Shown: positions 1 to 5,625 of the stretch, piece by piece
Numbering within the stretch: the stretch's first letter is position 1
How the letters are laid out: each line of letters begins with the position of its first letter
NCBI GenBank assembly: GCA_022601315.1
Contig: JAHZIU010000044.1
Span: 1-9,107 of the forward strand
Reading direction: 5' to 3'
DNA from: Betaproteobacteria bacterium
GTDB lineage: Bacteria; Pseudomonadota; Gammaproteobacteria; Burkholderiales; Nitrosomonadaceae
Length of the DNA: 9,107 nt
Program-made: the position numbers and the translations under genes
The notes under the pieces: model-generated
Database searches by the model: none
The model's input: only the letters and a program-made list of their open reading frames with translations
What the model was told of the DNA's origin: nothing

Positions 1-27
1 CCACCTGTGCCGGAAGTGTATGACTTT

Positions 28-630
28 TTATTTTTTATGAGCGAGTGTTTCAAATTCATTATTTCCATTTGAGAAAACACCTGCTTCAGTTACAACATAA
101 TGCATGGCAATGTCATGTGGTTGAGGGTGTACACTGTCCAGCCGCTGAATTTCAAAAGCGATGCCTATTGTTAATGGCTGCTGTTGATAAGTAGCAAGTG
201 TTCGGTCAAAGTAACCGCTGCCATAGCCTAGCCGATAGCCCTTTTGATCGAACCCAACCATTGGAACAATGGCTGCATCAATAGTAATAATAGGTGTGTC
301 ATCAGGGATAGGAATGCCGTAAGCGCCGTTTTTCATTGGCGCGTCAGGCCACCATTCCCGGAAACAAAGTGGTTCATACTTGTTGATTACCTCAGGCAAC
401 GCCAGTGTTGCACCAAGTTTACTGAAATACAGTGCAATTGGTTGTGGGTCATATTCGCTTCTAAATGGCCAGTAAAGCCCAATTTTCATGTTTTGAAGAA
501 TTGAAAAGTTTGTTTCAAGTGCGGTTGTAATAGCCAAGCTCCATTGGCGATGTGTTTCTTGCGCAATAGCTTTACGCTTTTCAATTAATTCAATGCGTTG
601 TTTTTTGCGCCAGTCCTGCCAGTTATGCAT
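28..630 (-). CDS. fau: 5-formyltetrahydrofolate cyclo-ligase (5,10-methenyl-THF synthetase)
   Basis: A cytosolic enzyme that uses ATP to convert 5-formyl-THF to 5,10-methenyl-THF, returning a storage or inhibitory folate to the one-carbon pool. The product is about 200 residues, normal for the family. The N-terminal part is rich in Arg/Lys and helix-like (WRKKQR). The family signature lies near residues 120-146: a VPMVGFD stretch, then GYRLGYGSGYFDRTL, which forms the nucleotide and folate site. Near the C-terminus are PHDIAMHYVVTE and a tail of about 15 less conserved residues. I prefer the ATG at 630-628, which overlaps the mutY stop by 8 bases and suggests translational coupling. An in-frame TTG at 642-640 would add four residues (MARI). 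Neither has a clear Shine-Dalgarno. It is the last visible gene of the rof-asmA-mutY set, and no terminator is seen in the 27 bases left. Family assignment is firm; only the start is open. Confidence 0.93.
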   Translation of the reverse strand: MHNWQDWRKKQRIELIEKRKAIAQETHRQWSLAITTALETNFSILQNMKIGLYWPFRSEYDPQPIALYFSKLGATLALPEVINKYEPLCFREWWPDAPMKNGAYGIPIPDDTPIITIDAAIVPMVGFDQKGYRLGYGSGYFDRTLATYQQQPLTIGIAFEIQRLDSVHPQPHDIAMHYVVTEAGVFSNGNNEFETLAHKK

Positions 631-1717
631 TATTCTGGCCAATGACTTGATGGTTGAGAACAGTGTTTTCTGTTAAAAAATGCTGTTCTAATAATTTCTT
701 TACAGGTGTTGGGATGGCGTATTTAAGTGCATCATTCGGTTTTAACCAAGCGAATGGCGATGATTCGGAAACACTATGTGAAACGACCTGTAAAAACTGC
801 GGGTGGATACGTAATTTAAAATGTGTGAATTGATGGTCGAATGATGGCAAAGACCTAGGGTCGGTGACGCTTATACCAAGATGTTGTTGGCAATAGGTTA
901 TCACATTGTTGTTTGTTGCCAACTCAGGCAGGCTCCATAGACCGCCCCAAATACCGGTCGCGGGTCTTTTCTCAAGTAATATTTTTTGGTGTTGCAACAG
1001 AATTAAGAATATTGTTTCTTTCTTTAGAAGCGGTTTGCGTATTTTTGGGGTGGGGAGCTGTTCAATAAGATTGTCATTAAATGCTACGCAATTTTTTTGT
1101 AGTGGACAAGCAGAACAAATGGGTTTGCGTTGGGTGCAAATGGTTGCACCCAAGTCCATTAAGGCCTGTGTATAAGTCGCAATATGATGTTTTTGATGGT
1201 CGTCGGGTAAGTGCGCTTCCGCTTTATTCCATAACTTTGTTTGGGTTTTACTTTCACCTGGGTAACCAGCGATACCAAAATAGCGTGTGAAAACACGTTT
1301 TACATTTCCATCTAAAATGGCTTCACATTTGCCATAAGCAAATACTGCAATAGCCGCAGCAGTTGAACGACCAATACCCGGTAACTGTTGAATCAAAGTG
1401 CGGGTTTGTGGAAAATTCCCCTGATAATTTTGCATGATCAGACAAGCGGCTTGGTGAAGATGTCTGGCGCGTGAGTAATAACCAAGGCCACTCCATAATG
1501 CCAGCACCGCATCAAGAGGTGCCTGAGCTAAATGTTTGATACTGGGAAAGCTTTGCATAAAGCGATCATAATATGGGATTACCGTATTCACTTGAGTTTG
1601 TTGCAGCATAATTTCCGATAGCCAAATGGCATAAGGGTCACGGGTTCCTTGCCAGGGTAAGTGATGACGTCCATTTTTATGATGCCATTGGATTATTTGT
1701 GTGGCGAAAGTTGTCAT
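623..1717 (-). CDS. mutY: A/G-specific adenine glycosylase MutY
   Basis: A base-excision repair enzyme that removes adenine mispaired with 8-oxoguanine (or guanine), preventing G:C to T:A changes. The product is 364 residues, close to the 350 of E. coli. The HhH-GPD fold fills the first 215 or so residues: catalytic Glu35 in SEIMLQQTQV, the hairpin LPGIGRSTAAAI at 112-123, and catalytic Asp136 in LDGNVKRVFTR. The [4Fe-4S] ligands are Cys194, Cys201, Cys204 and Cys210 (C-x6-C-x2-C-x5-C). The C-terminal third is the NUDIX-like 8-oxoG reader, with RPATGIWGGLWSLPE and DHQFTHFKL. All key residues are present, so the enzyme should be active. The ATG at 1717 is 23 bases after the AsmA-like stop and has only a weak purine-rich AGAAAAAG upstream. 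The 3' end overlaps the cyclo-ligase start. The pairing with a folate gene looks like shared transcription rather than a shared pathway (inference). Confidence 0.97.
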   Translation of the reverse strand: MTTFATQIIQWHHKNGRHHLPWQGTRDPYAIWLSEIMLQQTQVNTVIPYYDRFMQSFPSIKHLAQAPLDAVLALWSGLGYYSRARHLHQAACLIMQNYQGNFPQTRTLIQQLPGIGRSTAAAIAVFAYGKCEAILDGNVKRVFTRYFGIAGYPGESKTQTKLWNKAEAHLPDDHQKHHIATYTQALMDLGATICTQRKPICSACPLQKNCVAFNDNLIEQLPTPKIRKPLLKKETIFLILLQHQKILLEKRPATGIWGGLWSLPELATNNNVITYCQQHLGISVTDPRSLPSFDHQFTHFKLRIHPQFLQVVSHSVSESSPFAWLKPNDALKYAIPTPVKKLLEQHFLTENTVLNHQVIGQNNA

Positions 1718-1740
1718 CTTTTTCTAGTGGGAAATATTAA

Positions 1741-3042
1741 TTATTTTGTAGAAGCAGTTGAGGCGGCAGGTTGAATCTGTAATTGTATATCGGTTGATTG
1801 TATGTCACCTATTTGTAATTGACCAATGTGAATTAGTCCGGTCATATTTAAATTTTTCAAGAATGAGATATCAAGTGGATCGGTAGATTGTTCGGGCTGT
1901 TTCTTGTTTGTAAGTTGTTGTGGTGTTTGCGGCGATATGAAATTATTTAAATTCAATTGATCAATGTAAAAATTCAGATTGAGAATTTTTTTAGAAAAAT
2001 TAATCAAGCTGAAATCTGCTTGAAATGGACTATCAGCAAGCTCTCCTGTGTAATTCATTTGTAGTGTTTCTGTTAGCGGATTGAAGACCAGATCGCCTGA
2101 CAATCGGCCATTAATGGGTGGGCCTGAACCCTCTGGATTGCTAAAATTGAACACTGCGCTAATGTCCGGTAAGGTCCAGTGCTGTTTATCAGTCAAGCCG
2201 TCGAGTGTTGCTTCCACAGAAGCATTTATTATTTGTATATCACGGTGTGAAGTTAACTCGAAATGAATCGAGTTGCTTGTAAGCTGGTTATCCGTCTGCG
2301 TGAGATCAGATATTAAAAATTTTCCAGTGATATTATTTCTTGAGTTTGTGATATTAAAATGCAGATGGATGGGTTTGCTTGTCACGTATCCATCATTCAA
2401 TTGTATTTGTGACGCCTCGAGATTTAGATCAAAAGTCATATTGTCTGCTGTATTGATTCCAACTAAAAGGCCATTGCCATTTAATCTTATATCACTAAAT
2501 AAACCATTCTTTAAGCGCCCTGTTTCTACATTTAAATCACTAAATGTTAAGGTCTTATCAGATATTTCATCTTGCAGGATGACATGCGTATCTACAATTG
2601 ATGCGTAGTCAATATCAAATGTAAAGGTTGTTGGTTCTTCATCAGGATCAATCAAATCGTCAAAATTAGTGCGACCATCTGCAAACCGAACCAGTGAAGT
2701 GTTAAATCCCTGGATGGTTATTCCATCAGCACTGAATTGTCTACGCAGTAATGCAAGTAGGGATACGGATAGCTGTACTTTTTCGACAGAGGCGAAAATT
2801 TTATCTTGTTGGTATTCACTCAGGGAAACGGGACCAAGATTTAGCGTTAATTTTGGGTAAAAACTCAGATTTATATCGTTTTCAATAATTAATGTGCGTT
2901 GTTTGTTTTCTTTTACCCATTGGGTAATCCACGGTTTTAAAGTGTTGACATCAATAATCACCGTGAAAAAGATGATCGTGCAGACAAAGAATAGCGAGAT
3001 AAAACTGAAAAACCCCAATGCGGATTTGACGTACCAATTCAT
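1741..3042 (-). CDS. AsmA-family protein, C-terminally short
   Basis: AsmA-like proteins sit in the inner membrane by an N-terminal helix and extend a long beta-rich domain into the periplasm. They are linked to outer-membrane assembly and, as relatives of bridge proteins, possibly lipid transport. The product has 433 residues: a hydrophobic segment at about 7-30, the typical VNTLKPWITQWV stretch just after it, then INLSFYPKLTLNLGPVSL, which matches the AsmA N-terminal pattern. The rest is beta-strand-like, polar and Asn/Gln/Thr-rich, with no catalytic motifs. Family members I know of are usually about 600-750 residues. This one stops in a LKNLNMTGLIHIGQLQIGDI stretch that in relatives opens the C-terminal AsmA domain, so some 200 residues seem to be missing. 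mutY starts 23 bases later, leaving no room for a frameshifted remainder. The ATG at 3042 lies 11 bases after the rof stop with a poor ribosome site. The family call is good; function in this short form is unknown. Confidence 0.85.
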   Translation of the reverse strand: MNWYVKSALGFFSFISLFFVCTIIFFTVIIDVNTLKPWITQWVKENKQRTLIIENDINLSFYPKLTLNLGPVSLSEYQQDKIFASVEKVQLSVSLLALLRRQFSADGITIQGFNTSLVRFADGRTNFDDLIDPDEEPTTFTFDIDYASIVDTHVILQDEISDKTLTFSDLNVETGRLKNGLFSDIRLNGNGLLVGINTADNMTFDLNLEASQIQLNDGYVTSKPIHLHFNITNSRNNITGKFLISDLTQTDNQLTSNSIHFELTSHRDIQIINASVEATLDGLTDKQHWTLPDISAVFNFSNPEGSGPPINGRLSGDLVFNPLTETLQMNYTGELADSPFQADFSLINFSKKILNLNFYIDQLNLNNFISPQTPQQLTNKKQPEQSTDPLDISFLKNLNMTGLIHIGQLQIGDIQSTDIQLQIQPAASTASTK

Positions 3043-3053
3043 TGCCGGAAATT

Positions 3054-3308
3054 CTAGAAAATTACTTCACTAAACTTGGCATTGGGTGTTATTACCTCTA
3101 GTTTGGCCAATTGAGACAATACTACATGTTGTTGATTAACATTATCATCAATCACCAAACATTCACCTTTGTCAGTGGAATTAACGATATCAATGGCTTT
3201 GCCTTGCATTACTTTCTTATCTTTTAATATTAATTTTAGTTGATAGCCATACATACAGGCCACTTCAATAAAATCATGTTGTTCACAGGTTATCGCATCA
3301 TGATTCAT
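3054..3308 (-). CDS. rof: Rho-binding antiterminator, Rof/YaeO family
   Basis: Rof (YaeO) of E. coli is a small cytosolic protein that binds the Rho hexamer and blocks its RNA contact, inhibiting Rho-dependent termination. This 84-residue product is the same length. It shares the family pattern in order: ITCEQHDFIEVACMYG (E. coli has a C-D-x-Y-D-x-x-E-x-A-C arrangement), LKLILKDKKVMQGKAIDIV (matching LELKDGE...KASDLV), an ECLVIDD strand, and VVLSQLAKLEVI. The acidic N-terminal part and Sm-like beta strands fit the family; the C-terminal tail differs. The ATG at 3308 has a good AAGGAAG eight bases upstream. The gene is first in a tight run with the AsmA-like gene, mutY and the cyclo-ligase gene. 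Whether it acts only on Rho globally or also favours readthrough of its own operon cannot be told from sequence. The call rests on recalled similarity to the E. coli protein, which is convincing across most of the length. Confidence 0.87.
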   Translation of the reverse strand: MNHDAITCEQHDFIEVACMYGYQLKLILKDKKVMQGKAIDIVNSTDKGECLVIDDNVNQQHVVLSQLAKLEVITPNAKFSEVIF

Positions 3309-3316
3309 GTCTATTG

Positions 3317-3323
3317 CTTCCTT
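3317..3323 (-). promoter_or_regulatory. Shine-Dalgarno of rof
   Basis: AAGGAAG on the minus strand, eight bases before the ATG at 3308. It is the best ribosome site in the four-gene set and fixes the rof start; the genes downstream have weak sites and may depend on translational coupling. Confidence 0.75.
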
Positions 3324-3338
3324 TATCGGTGCAAATAA

Positions 3339-3355
3339 AGCGTTATATATACGCT
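3339..3355. repeat. Inverted repeat over the rof -10 box
   Basis: A 17-base sequence with perfect 5-base arms, AGCGT and ACGCT, around a TATATAT centre. It covers the predicted -10 box and transcription start of rof, a usual place for an operator. A short AT-rich palindrome can arise by chance, so a regulatory role is only suggested by position. Confidence 0.3.
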
Positions 3356-3375
3356 ATCAGGAGCGAAATATGCAA
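3346..3375 (-). promoter_or_regulatory. Predicted sigma70 promoter of the rof-asmA-mutY-fau set
   Basis: On the minus strand TTGCAT (3375-3370) is followed after 18 bases by TATATA (3351-3346). Both boxes match the sigma70 consensus at four of six positions. The start of transcription would fall near 3339, leaving a leader of about 30 bases with the Shine-Dalgarno well placed. No other promoter candidate is evident between rof and the plus-strand genes. Confidence 0.5.
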
Positions 3376-3377
3376 GT

Positions 3378-3443
3378 ATGAAATTTTATTATTACCCAGG
3401 TGAATCGGGAAGTTGTAAACCGGCAAAAGCAGAAAATCAATGA
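3378..3443 (+). CDS. Possible 21-residue peptide ORF or gene remnant
   Basis: ATG to TGA encoding a peptide that begins MKFYYYPG. It is preceded by a three-codon frame (ATG CAA GTA TGA from 3370) whose stop overlaps this ATG as ATGA. An AGGAG lies six bases before the first ATG, so the arrangement would allow coupled translation. MKFYYYPG resembles the first strand of glutathione S-transferases (MKLYYxPG), but nothing after it continues that resemblance, so this could be a GST remnant or chance. It diverges from rof. No clear plus-strand promoter is seen. Weakly supported. Confidence 0.2.
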   Translation: MKFYYYPGESGSCKPAKAENQ

Positions 3444-3715
3444 TTACAGTGTACAGTCGAAGACAGCACATGCTGTTTTATCGTTTTACAAGAAAGAGAT
3501 ATTTTGATTAGGCTGAATTACATGAATTCTGTGAAATTAATCTTCATAGAATGTCTATAACGTATATAGCAGTACATTTTTACTAAAATATGATTTATAC
3601 TTTACGAGAAATTTTGCCCGTTGGTTAGATTTATGCAATAGATTCATTGGTTGATGGGTGGAATTTGTTGTTGTACAGCTTCGTTTTAAGAACTTTTTTA
3701 AATGGAAATTACATA

Positions 3716-3847
3716 ATGAAAATCACAATTTTAGTTTTGGCTTTAGCTTTTATTTTAGCCGCATGTGGTGGTCCTGGAGGCCAGGCATTACCAGTAACTG
3801 AGCAGGAAAATTACGAAAGAATAATTTCTGAGTCTGAGGCTGAATAG
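3716..3847 (+). CDS. Small predicted lipoprotein, 43 residues
   Basis: I do not recognise a named family. The product has a lysine at position 3, a hydrophobic stretch (ITILVLALAFI) and a textbook lipobox LAAC with the acceptor Cys at 17. Signal peptidase II should leave a lipid-anchored peptide of only 27 residues, starting CGGPGGQ and ending in an acidic tail (ERIISESEAE). There is no Asp at +2 to signal inner-membrane retention, so by the E. coli rule it would go to the outer membrane. The ATG at 3716 is chosen because GGAA lies eight bases upstream and the signal peptide begins there. A frame open from 3647 adds residues that would spoil the signal. It stands alone on the plus strand among minus-strand genes and is followed after 117 bases by an intrinsic terminator. 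Size recalls entericidins and LptM-like lipoproteins, but the sequence does not match either well. Confidence 0.7.
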   Translation: MKITILVLALAFILAACGGPGGQALPVTEQENYERIISESEAE

Positions 3848-3863
3848 ACTCGCTCAAGGATGA

Positions 3864-3885
3864 CACAAATACAGAAGTATTTGTG
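3864..3885 (+). repeat. Perfect hairpin downstream of the lipoprotein gene
   Basis: CACAAATAC, loop AGAA, GTATTTGTG: nine perfect base pairs starting 17 bases after the lipoprotein stop. No T-run follows, so it is not a normal intrinsic terminator. In the mRNA it could protect the 3' end or belong to a short RNA that ends at the terminator at 3965-3995. Confidence 0.6.
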
Positions 3886-3964
3886 CTACAGAGTTAGTCT
3901 TTAAGTTTATTCAGTGTATTTAAATTTTCTTGAATAGATTTATTATCAAGATTGGTTCGATTAG

Positions 3965-3995
3965 AAACCGCCCTTAGTGGCGGTTTTTTGTTTTT
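3965..3995 (+). terminator. Intrinsic terminator
   Basis: AAACCGCC, six-base loop CTTAGT, GGCGGTTT, then a T-rich tail (TTTGTTTTT). A GC-rich 8-pair stem and U-rich tail make a strong Rho-independent terminator for plus-strand transcription, most likely from the lipoprotein gene. The minus-strand reading lacks a T-run, so it should not end the 4046-4351 gene. Confidence 0.88.
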
Positions 3996-4045
3996 AGTAC
4001 TTCTGTATATGAAATATGATTTGTTCTGTCTGATTACATAAGATA

Positions 4046-4351
4046 TCACGCAGCATTTTTTGATGATTTTTCTAAATCATTAATTTCAATATGATCCAAT
4101 AAGTAAAAGAATGACTCAAGCGAGAGATAGTATTTTCTATTTCCACCGATTCCTTCCGGGTAAACAAATGCTTGTCTAATGACTTGCCAAATTTTTTGAT
4201 GCTCTTGAATGGTGATCACTGAGTACCCAATTTCTTGCAGATTTAATTTCAAATCATCATAAGTTAGACCTTCACCACCCATTAGAAGGTCTTTCGCACC
4301 ATATATAAGTAATTGAATCATAATCTCATCTTTTTCTAACGGTGTATCCAT
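4046..4351 (-). CDS. Hypothetical protein, 101 residues
   Basis: I do not recognise this family. The product is soluble with no signal peptide or membrane segment. It starts acidic (MDTPLEKDE), followed by a hydrophobic stretch with a Gly-rich turn (LLIYGAKDLLMGGEGLTYDD), a helix-like middle (TIQEHQKIWQVIRQAF), then VYPEGIGGNRKYYLSLESFFYLLDHIEI, which is dense in aromatic and charged residues and looks constrained. The helix-helix-strand feel could suit a small DNA- or protein-binding fold, but no motif proves it. The ATG at 4351 has no Shine-Dalgarno. A second ATG at 4321 (MIQLLIYG) has a weak GATGAG upstream. A faint promoter, TTGGCA (4396-4391), 16 bases, CATTAT (4374-4369), sits just upstream. 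It stands alone between long non-coding stretches. A real gene is likely from amino-acid composition and the long open frame in AT-rich DNA, but this is not certain. Confidence 0.6.
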   Translation of the reverse strand: MDTPLEKDEIMIQLLIYGAKDLLMGGEGLTYDDLKLNLQEIGYSVITIQEHQKIWQVIRQAFVYPEGIGGNRKYYLSLESFFYLLDHIEINDLEKSSKNAA

Positions 4352-4848
4352 AATTATTTAACAAAGAAATAATGCGTCATTAATCGAGAATGCCAAATTA
4401 GGAAAAGACAATATTGATTTATTGCAAGTATGAAGTGTTGCGGACAATATTTTATGATTAGGAATACTGCAATTTGAATCGCTGCCTTATAGTTCTCCAG
4501 GTGGTTTTATTGTGAATTTTTGAAATAAATTTCACTAAAAATATAATATTAGTTTACGTTAAACGATCGCCACTCAAATAATTAAATAAGCGCTAATTTA
4601 TTGTTTTGCTTCCTGATCTAAAGCCGCCACCTTTAGGTGAAAAGTGGATTTAGTTTTAATCTGTCAACTAATTACGTTCGATTATTCGTTGATATCCCGC
4701 CTAGTATGACGGTCAGTTACTTCAGGCAGAAATTAAAAGGAAGATCTTCTCGGAAAGAGAAAATGCTAGAGGTTTTTTGGTAATTTTATTAATGATGAGG
4801 TTGTAGTGGCCTAATATATCTTGCGGAATTTTGAACAGAGAATTTTAT

Positions 4849-4948
4849 GGCTGGGAGTGGGTATTCATTCGCGAATACCGGGGAAACACTCCCAGCCAGC
4901 GAAAAGTCAGCGGGGCGTCACTTAAGACCCCCGCTGACCGGGGGAAAG
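4849..4948. ncRNA. Two adjacent GC-rich hairpins; candidate structured RNA or palindromic element
   Basis: Hairpin 1 (4849-4897) has an 11-pair perfect outer stem, GGCTGGGAGTG with CACTCCCAGCC. It is stacked directly on a 7-pair inner stem, GGTATTC (4860-4866) with GAATACC (4873-4879), with an unpaired GGGGAAA on the 3' side. Eight bases later hairpin 2 (4906-4938) has a 10-pair perfect stem, GTCAGCGGGG with CCCCGCTGAC, and a 13-base loop containing CTTAAG. Each half carries a CCGGGGAAA-like string (4878-4886 and 4938-4947). The GC-rich block stands out from very AT-rich surroundings. I cannot match it to a riboswitch, RNase P, 6S, tmRNA or SRP RNA. Strand is unknown: the plus reading has no good promoter, and the minus reading would place it about 110 bases after nudB as a 3' structure. 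Confidence 0.35.
4902..4938 (-). terminator. Possible nudB terminator
   Basis: Read on the minus strand, the 10-pair stem (GTCAGCGGGG ... CCCCGCTGAC) is followed at once by TTTT. This is 110 bases after the nudB stop and could end the fmdB-aspS-nudB transcript. The T-run is short and the loop long (13 bases), so termination may be weak. Confidence 0.4.
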
Positions 4949-5048
4949 ATTTTACACAATTGGTAACAGTTACTTTATATAGCGTCTTGGTTTGTAATTA
5001 GTTTAGTCAAAATTTCAATTGACAGATACTTAAAACAACAGATAATTA

Positions 5049-5489
5049 TCATGCCGAAGGCTTACTAGGCAGGAGACGAATTGCTTCAGCATTACTTTCT
5101 GAAAAAACTTTGTTAGCGGCTTGTTGCCAGGGTAGCCAGATGTAACCTAAGTGTTCTCTGGCAGACACGGAAATTGGTATTGGTTCTGGTATACGCAGAC
5201 TAAATATATGCTCTGTATTTTGCGTGATACCTGGCGCATATCGCCAACGCCATTCTTCGTAAATTGTGTATTGGTTCTGAGTTTTCCAATCAATAAGTGA
5301 AAACTGGTTGGGGTTTAGGCCCGTTTCTTCGGTAACTTCGCGCAATGCAGTTTGTCTGAGTGACTCATTAGGTTCCTGGCTGCCTGTTACTGACTGCCAA
5401 TAGCCTGGATGATCCACACGTTCCAACAATAATATCTGCAGGTCCGTGGTGTGGATAAGAACCAGAACAGAAACAGGAATTTTATACAT
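5049..5489 (-). CDS. nudB: Dihydroneopterin triphosphate pyrophosphatase (Nudix)
   Basis: NudB removes pyrophosphate from 7,8-dihydroneopterin triphosphate, an early committed step of folate synthesis after GTP cyclohydrolase I. The product is 146 residues (E. coli 150). The Nudix box is complete at 36-58: G36-x5-E42-x7-R50-E51-x3-E55-x-G57, giving the metal-binding REVTEETGL core. Flanking stretches match E. coli NudB closely: PVSVLVLIH at the start, HPGYWQSVTGS before the box, and the specific RYAPGITQNTEHIFSL and EHLGYIWL stretches after it. These separate it from general MutT-type proteins. The start is certain: an in-frame TAA directly precedes the ATG. No good Shine-Dalgarno is seen. 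The gene follows aspS after 136 bases that hold a weak promoter candidate and a degenerate repeat. With the cyclo-ligase gene near 28-630, the window has two folate enzymes in separate transcription units. Confidence 0.95.
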   Translation of the reverse strand: MYKIPVSVLVLIHTTDLQILLLERVDHPGYWQSVTGSQEPNESLRQTALREVTEETGLNPNQFSLIDWKTQNQYTIYEEWRWRYAPGITQNTEHIFSLRIPEPIPISVSAREHLGYIWLPWQQAANKVFSESNAEAIRLLPSKPSA

Positions 5490-5507
5490 TTATATCAAAC
5501 ATCTGCA

Positions 5508-5563
5508 GCGCAGAAAATTTTTCCTGCACCTTGCATTTGGGTGAGTTCTAAAATTTTAAATGC
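5508..5563 (-). repeat. Degenerate repeat, copy A (after aspS)
   Basis: On the minus strand this begins GCATTT, continues through CTCACCCAAATGCAAG and ends near ATTTTCTGCGC. It matches copy B at 7950-8008 in the same orientation relative to the upstream gene. The core TTGCATTTGRGTGAG (plus strand, 5531-5545) agrees at 14 of 15 bases, with looser agreement either side. The GCATTT and AAATGC ends of the first part could pair. It may be a worn IS end (ACCC start at 5542) or a small intergenic repeat. Confidence 0.45.
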
Positions 5564-5576
5564 GTACTTAGGGATC

Positions 5577-5605
5577 GTTACATAATTTTTTGTATACAGA
5601 ATCAA
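5577..5605 (-). promoter_or_regulatory. Weak promoter candidate upstream of nudB
   Basis: TTGATT (5605-5600), 17 bases, TGTAAC (5582-5577) on the minus strand; each box matches sigma70 at four of six positions. It lies in the 136-base gap between aspS and nudB and could give nudB its own transcript. Such matches are common in AT-rich DNA. Confidence 0.27.
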
Positions 5606-5625
5606 TCAGTGATTTCCTGAAAACA

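Larger units (their letters stand above)
3309..3715. other. Intergenic region between divergent rof and the small lipoprotein gene
   Basis: About 400 AT-rich bases. They hold the rof promoter and ribosome site, the palindrome over its -10 box, two tiny plus-strand reading frames near 3370-3443, and a weak hairpin at 3463-3476 (ACAGC, 4-base loop, GCTGT, then a T-rich stretch). I see no convincing promoter for the lipoprotein gene. The best -10-like hexamer is TATACT near 3596-3601, without a matching -35. No RNA gene or longer coding region is recognisable. Confidence 0.5.
4352..5048. other. 697-base stretch without a recognisable gene
   Basis: Very AT-rich apart from the GC-rich hairpin block at 4849-4948. 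I find no reading frame over about 20 codons with coding character. Small inverted repeats occur at 4628-4639 (CACCT TT AGGTG) and around 4745-4760 (TTCTC, GGAAA, GAGAA). In relatives the space after nudB often holds more genes, so this may be a site of gene loss or a home for small RNAs; that is inference. Confidence 0.5.

Noticed and set aside
3647..3715. Upstream ATG extending the small lipoprotein to 66 residues
   Set aside because: The added residues lack a ribosome site and would place about 23 residues ahead of a complete lipoprotein signal peptide, which begins naturally at 3716.
4621..4660. CACCT-TT-AGGTG hairpin as a terminator for the 4046-4351 gene or nudB
   Set aside because: The stem is five pairs with a two-base loop and no T-run on either strand.
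4849..4948. Possible CRISPR repeat pair, because hairpin 1 has a GTGTTTCCCC-like edge on the minus strand
   Set aside because: The two hairpins differ in sequence, are only eight bases apart and show no repeat-spacer periodicity; no cas gene is nearby.
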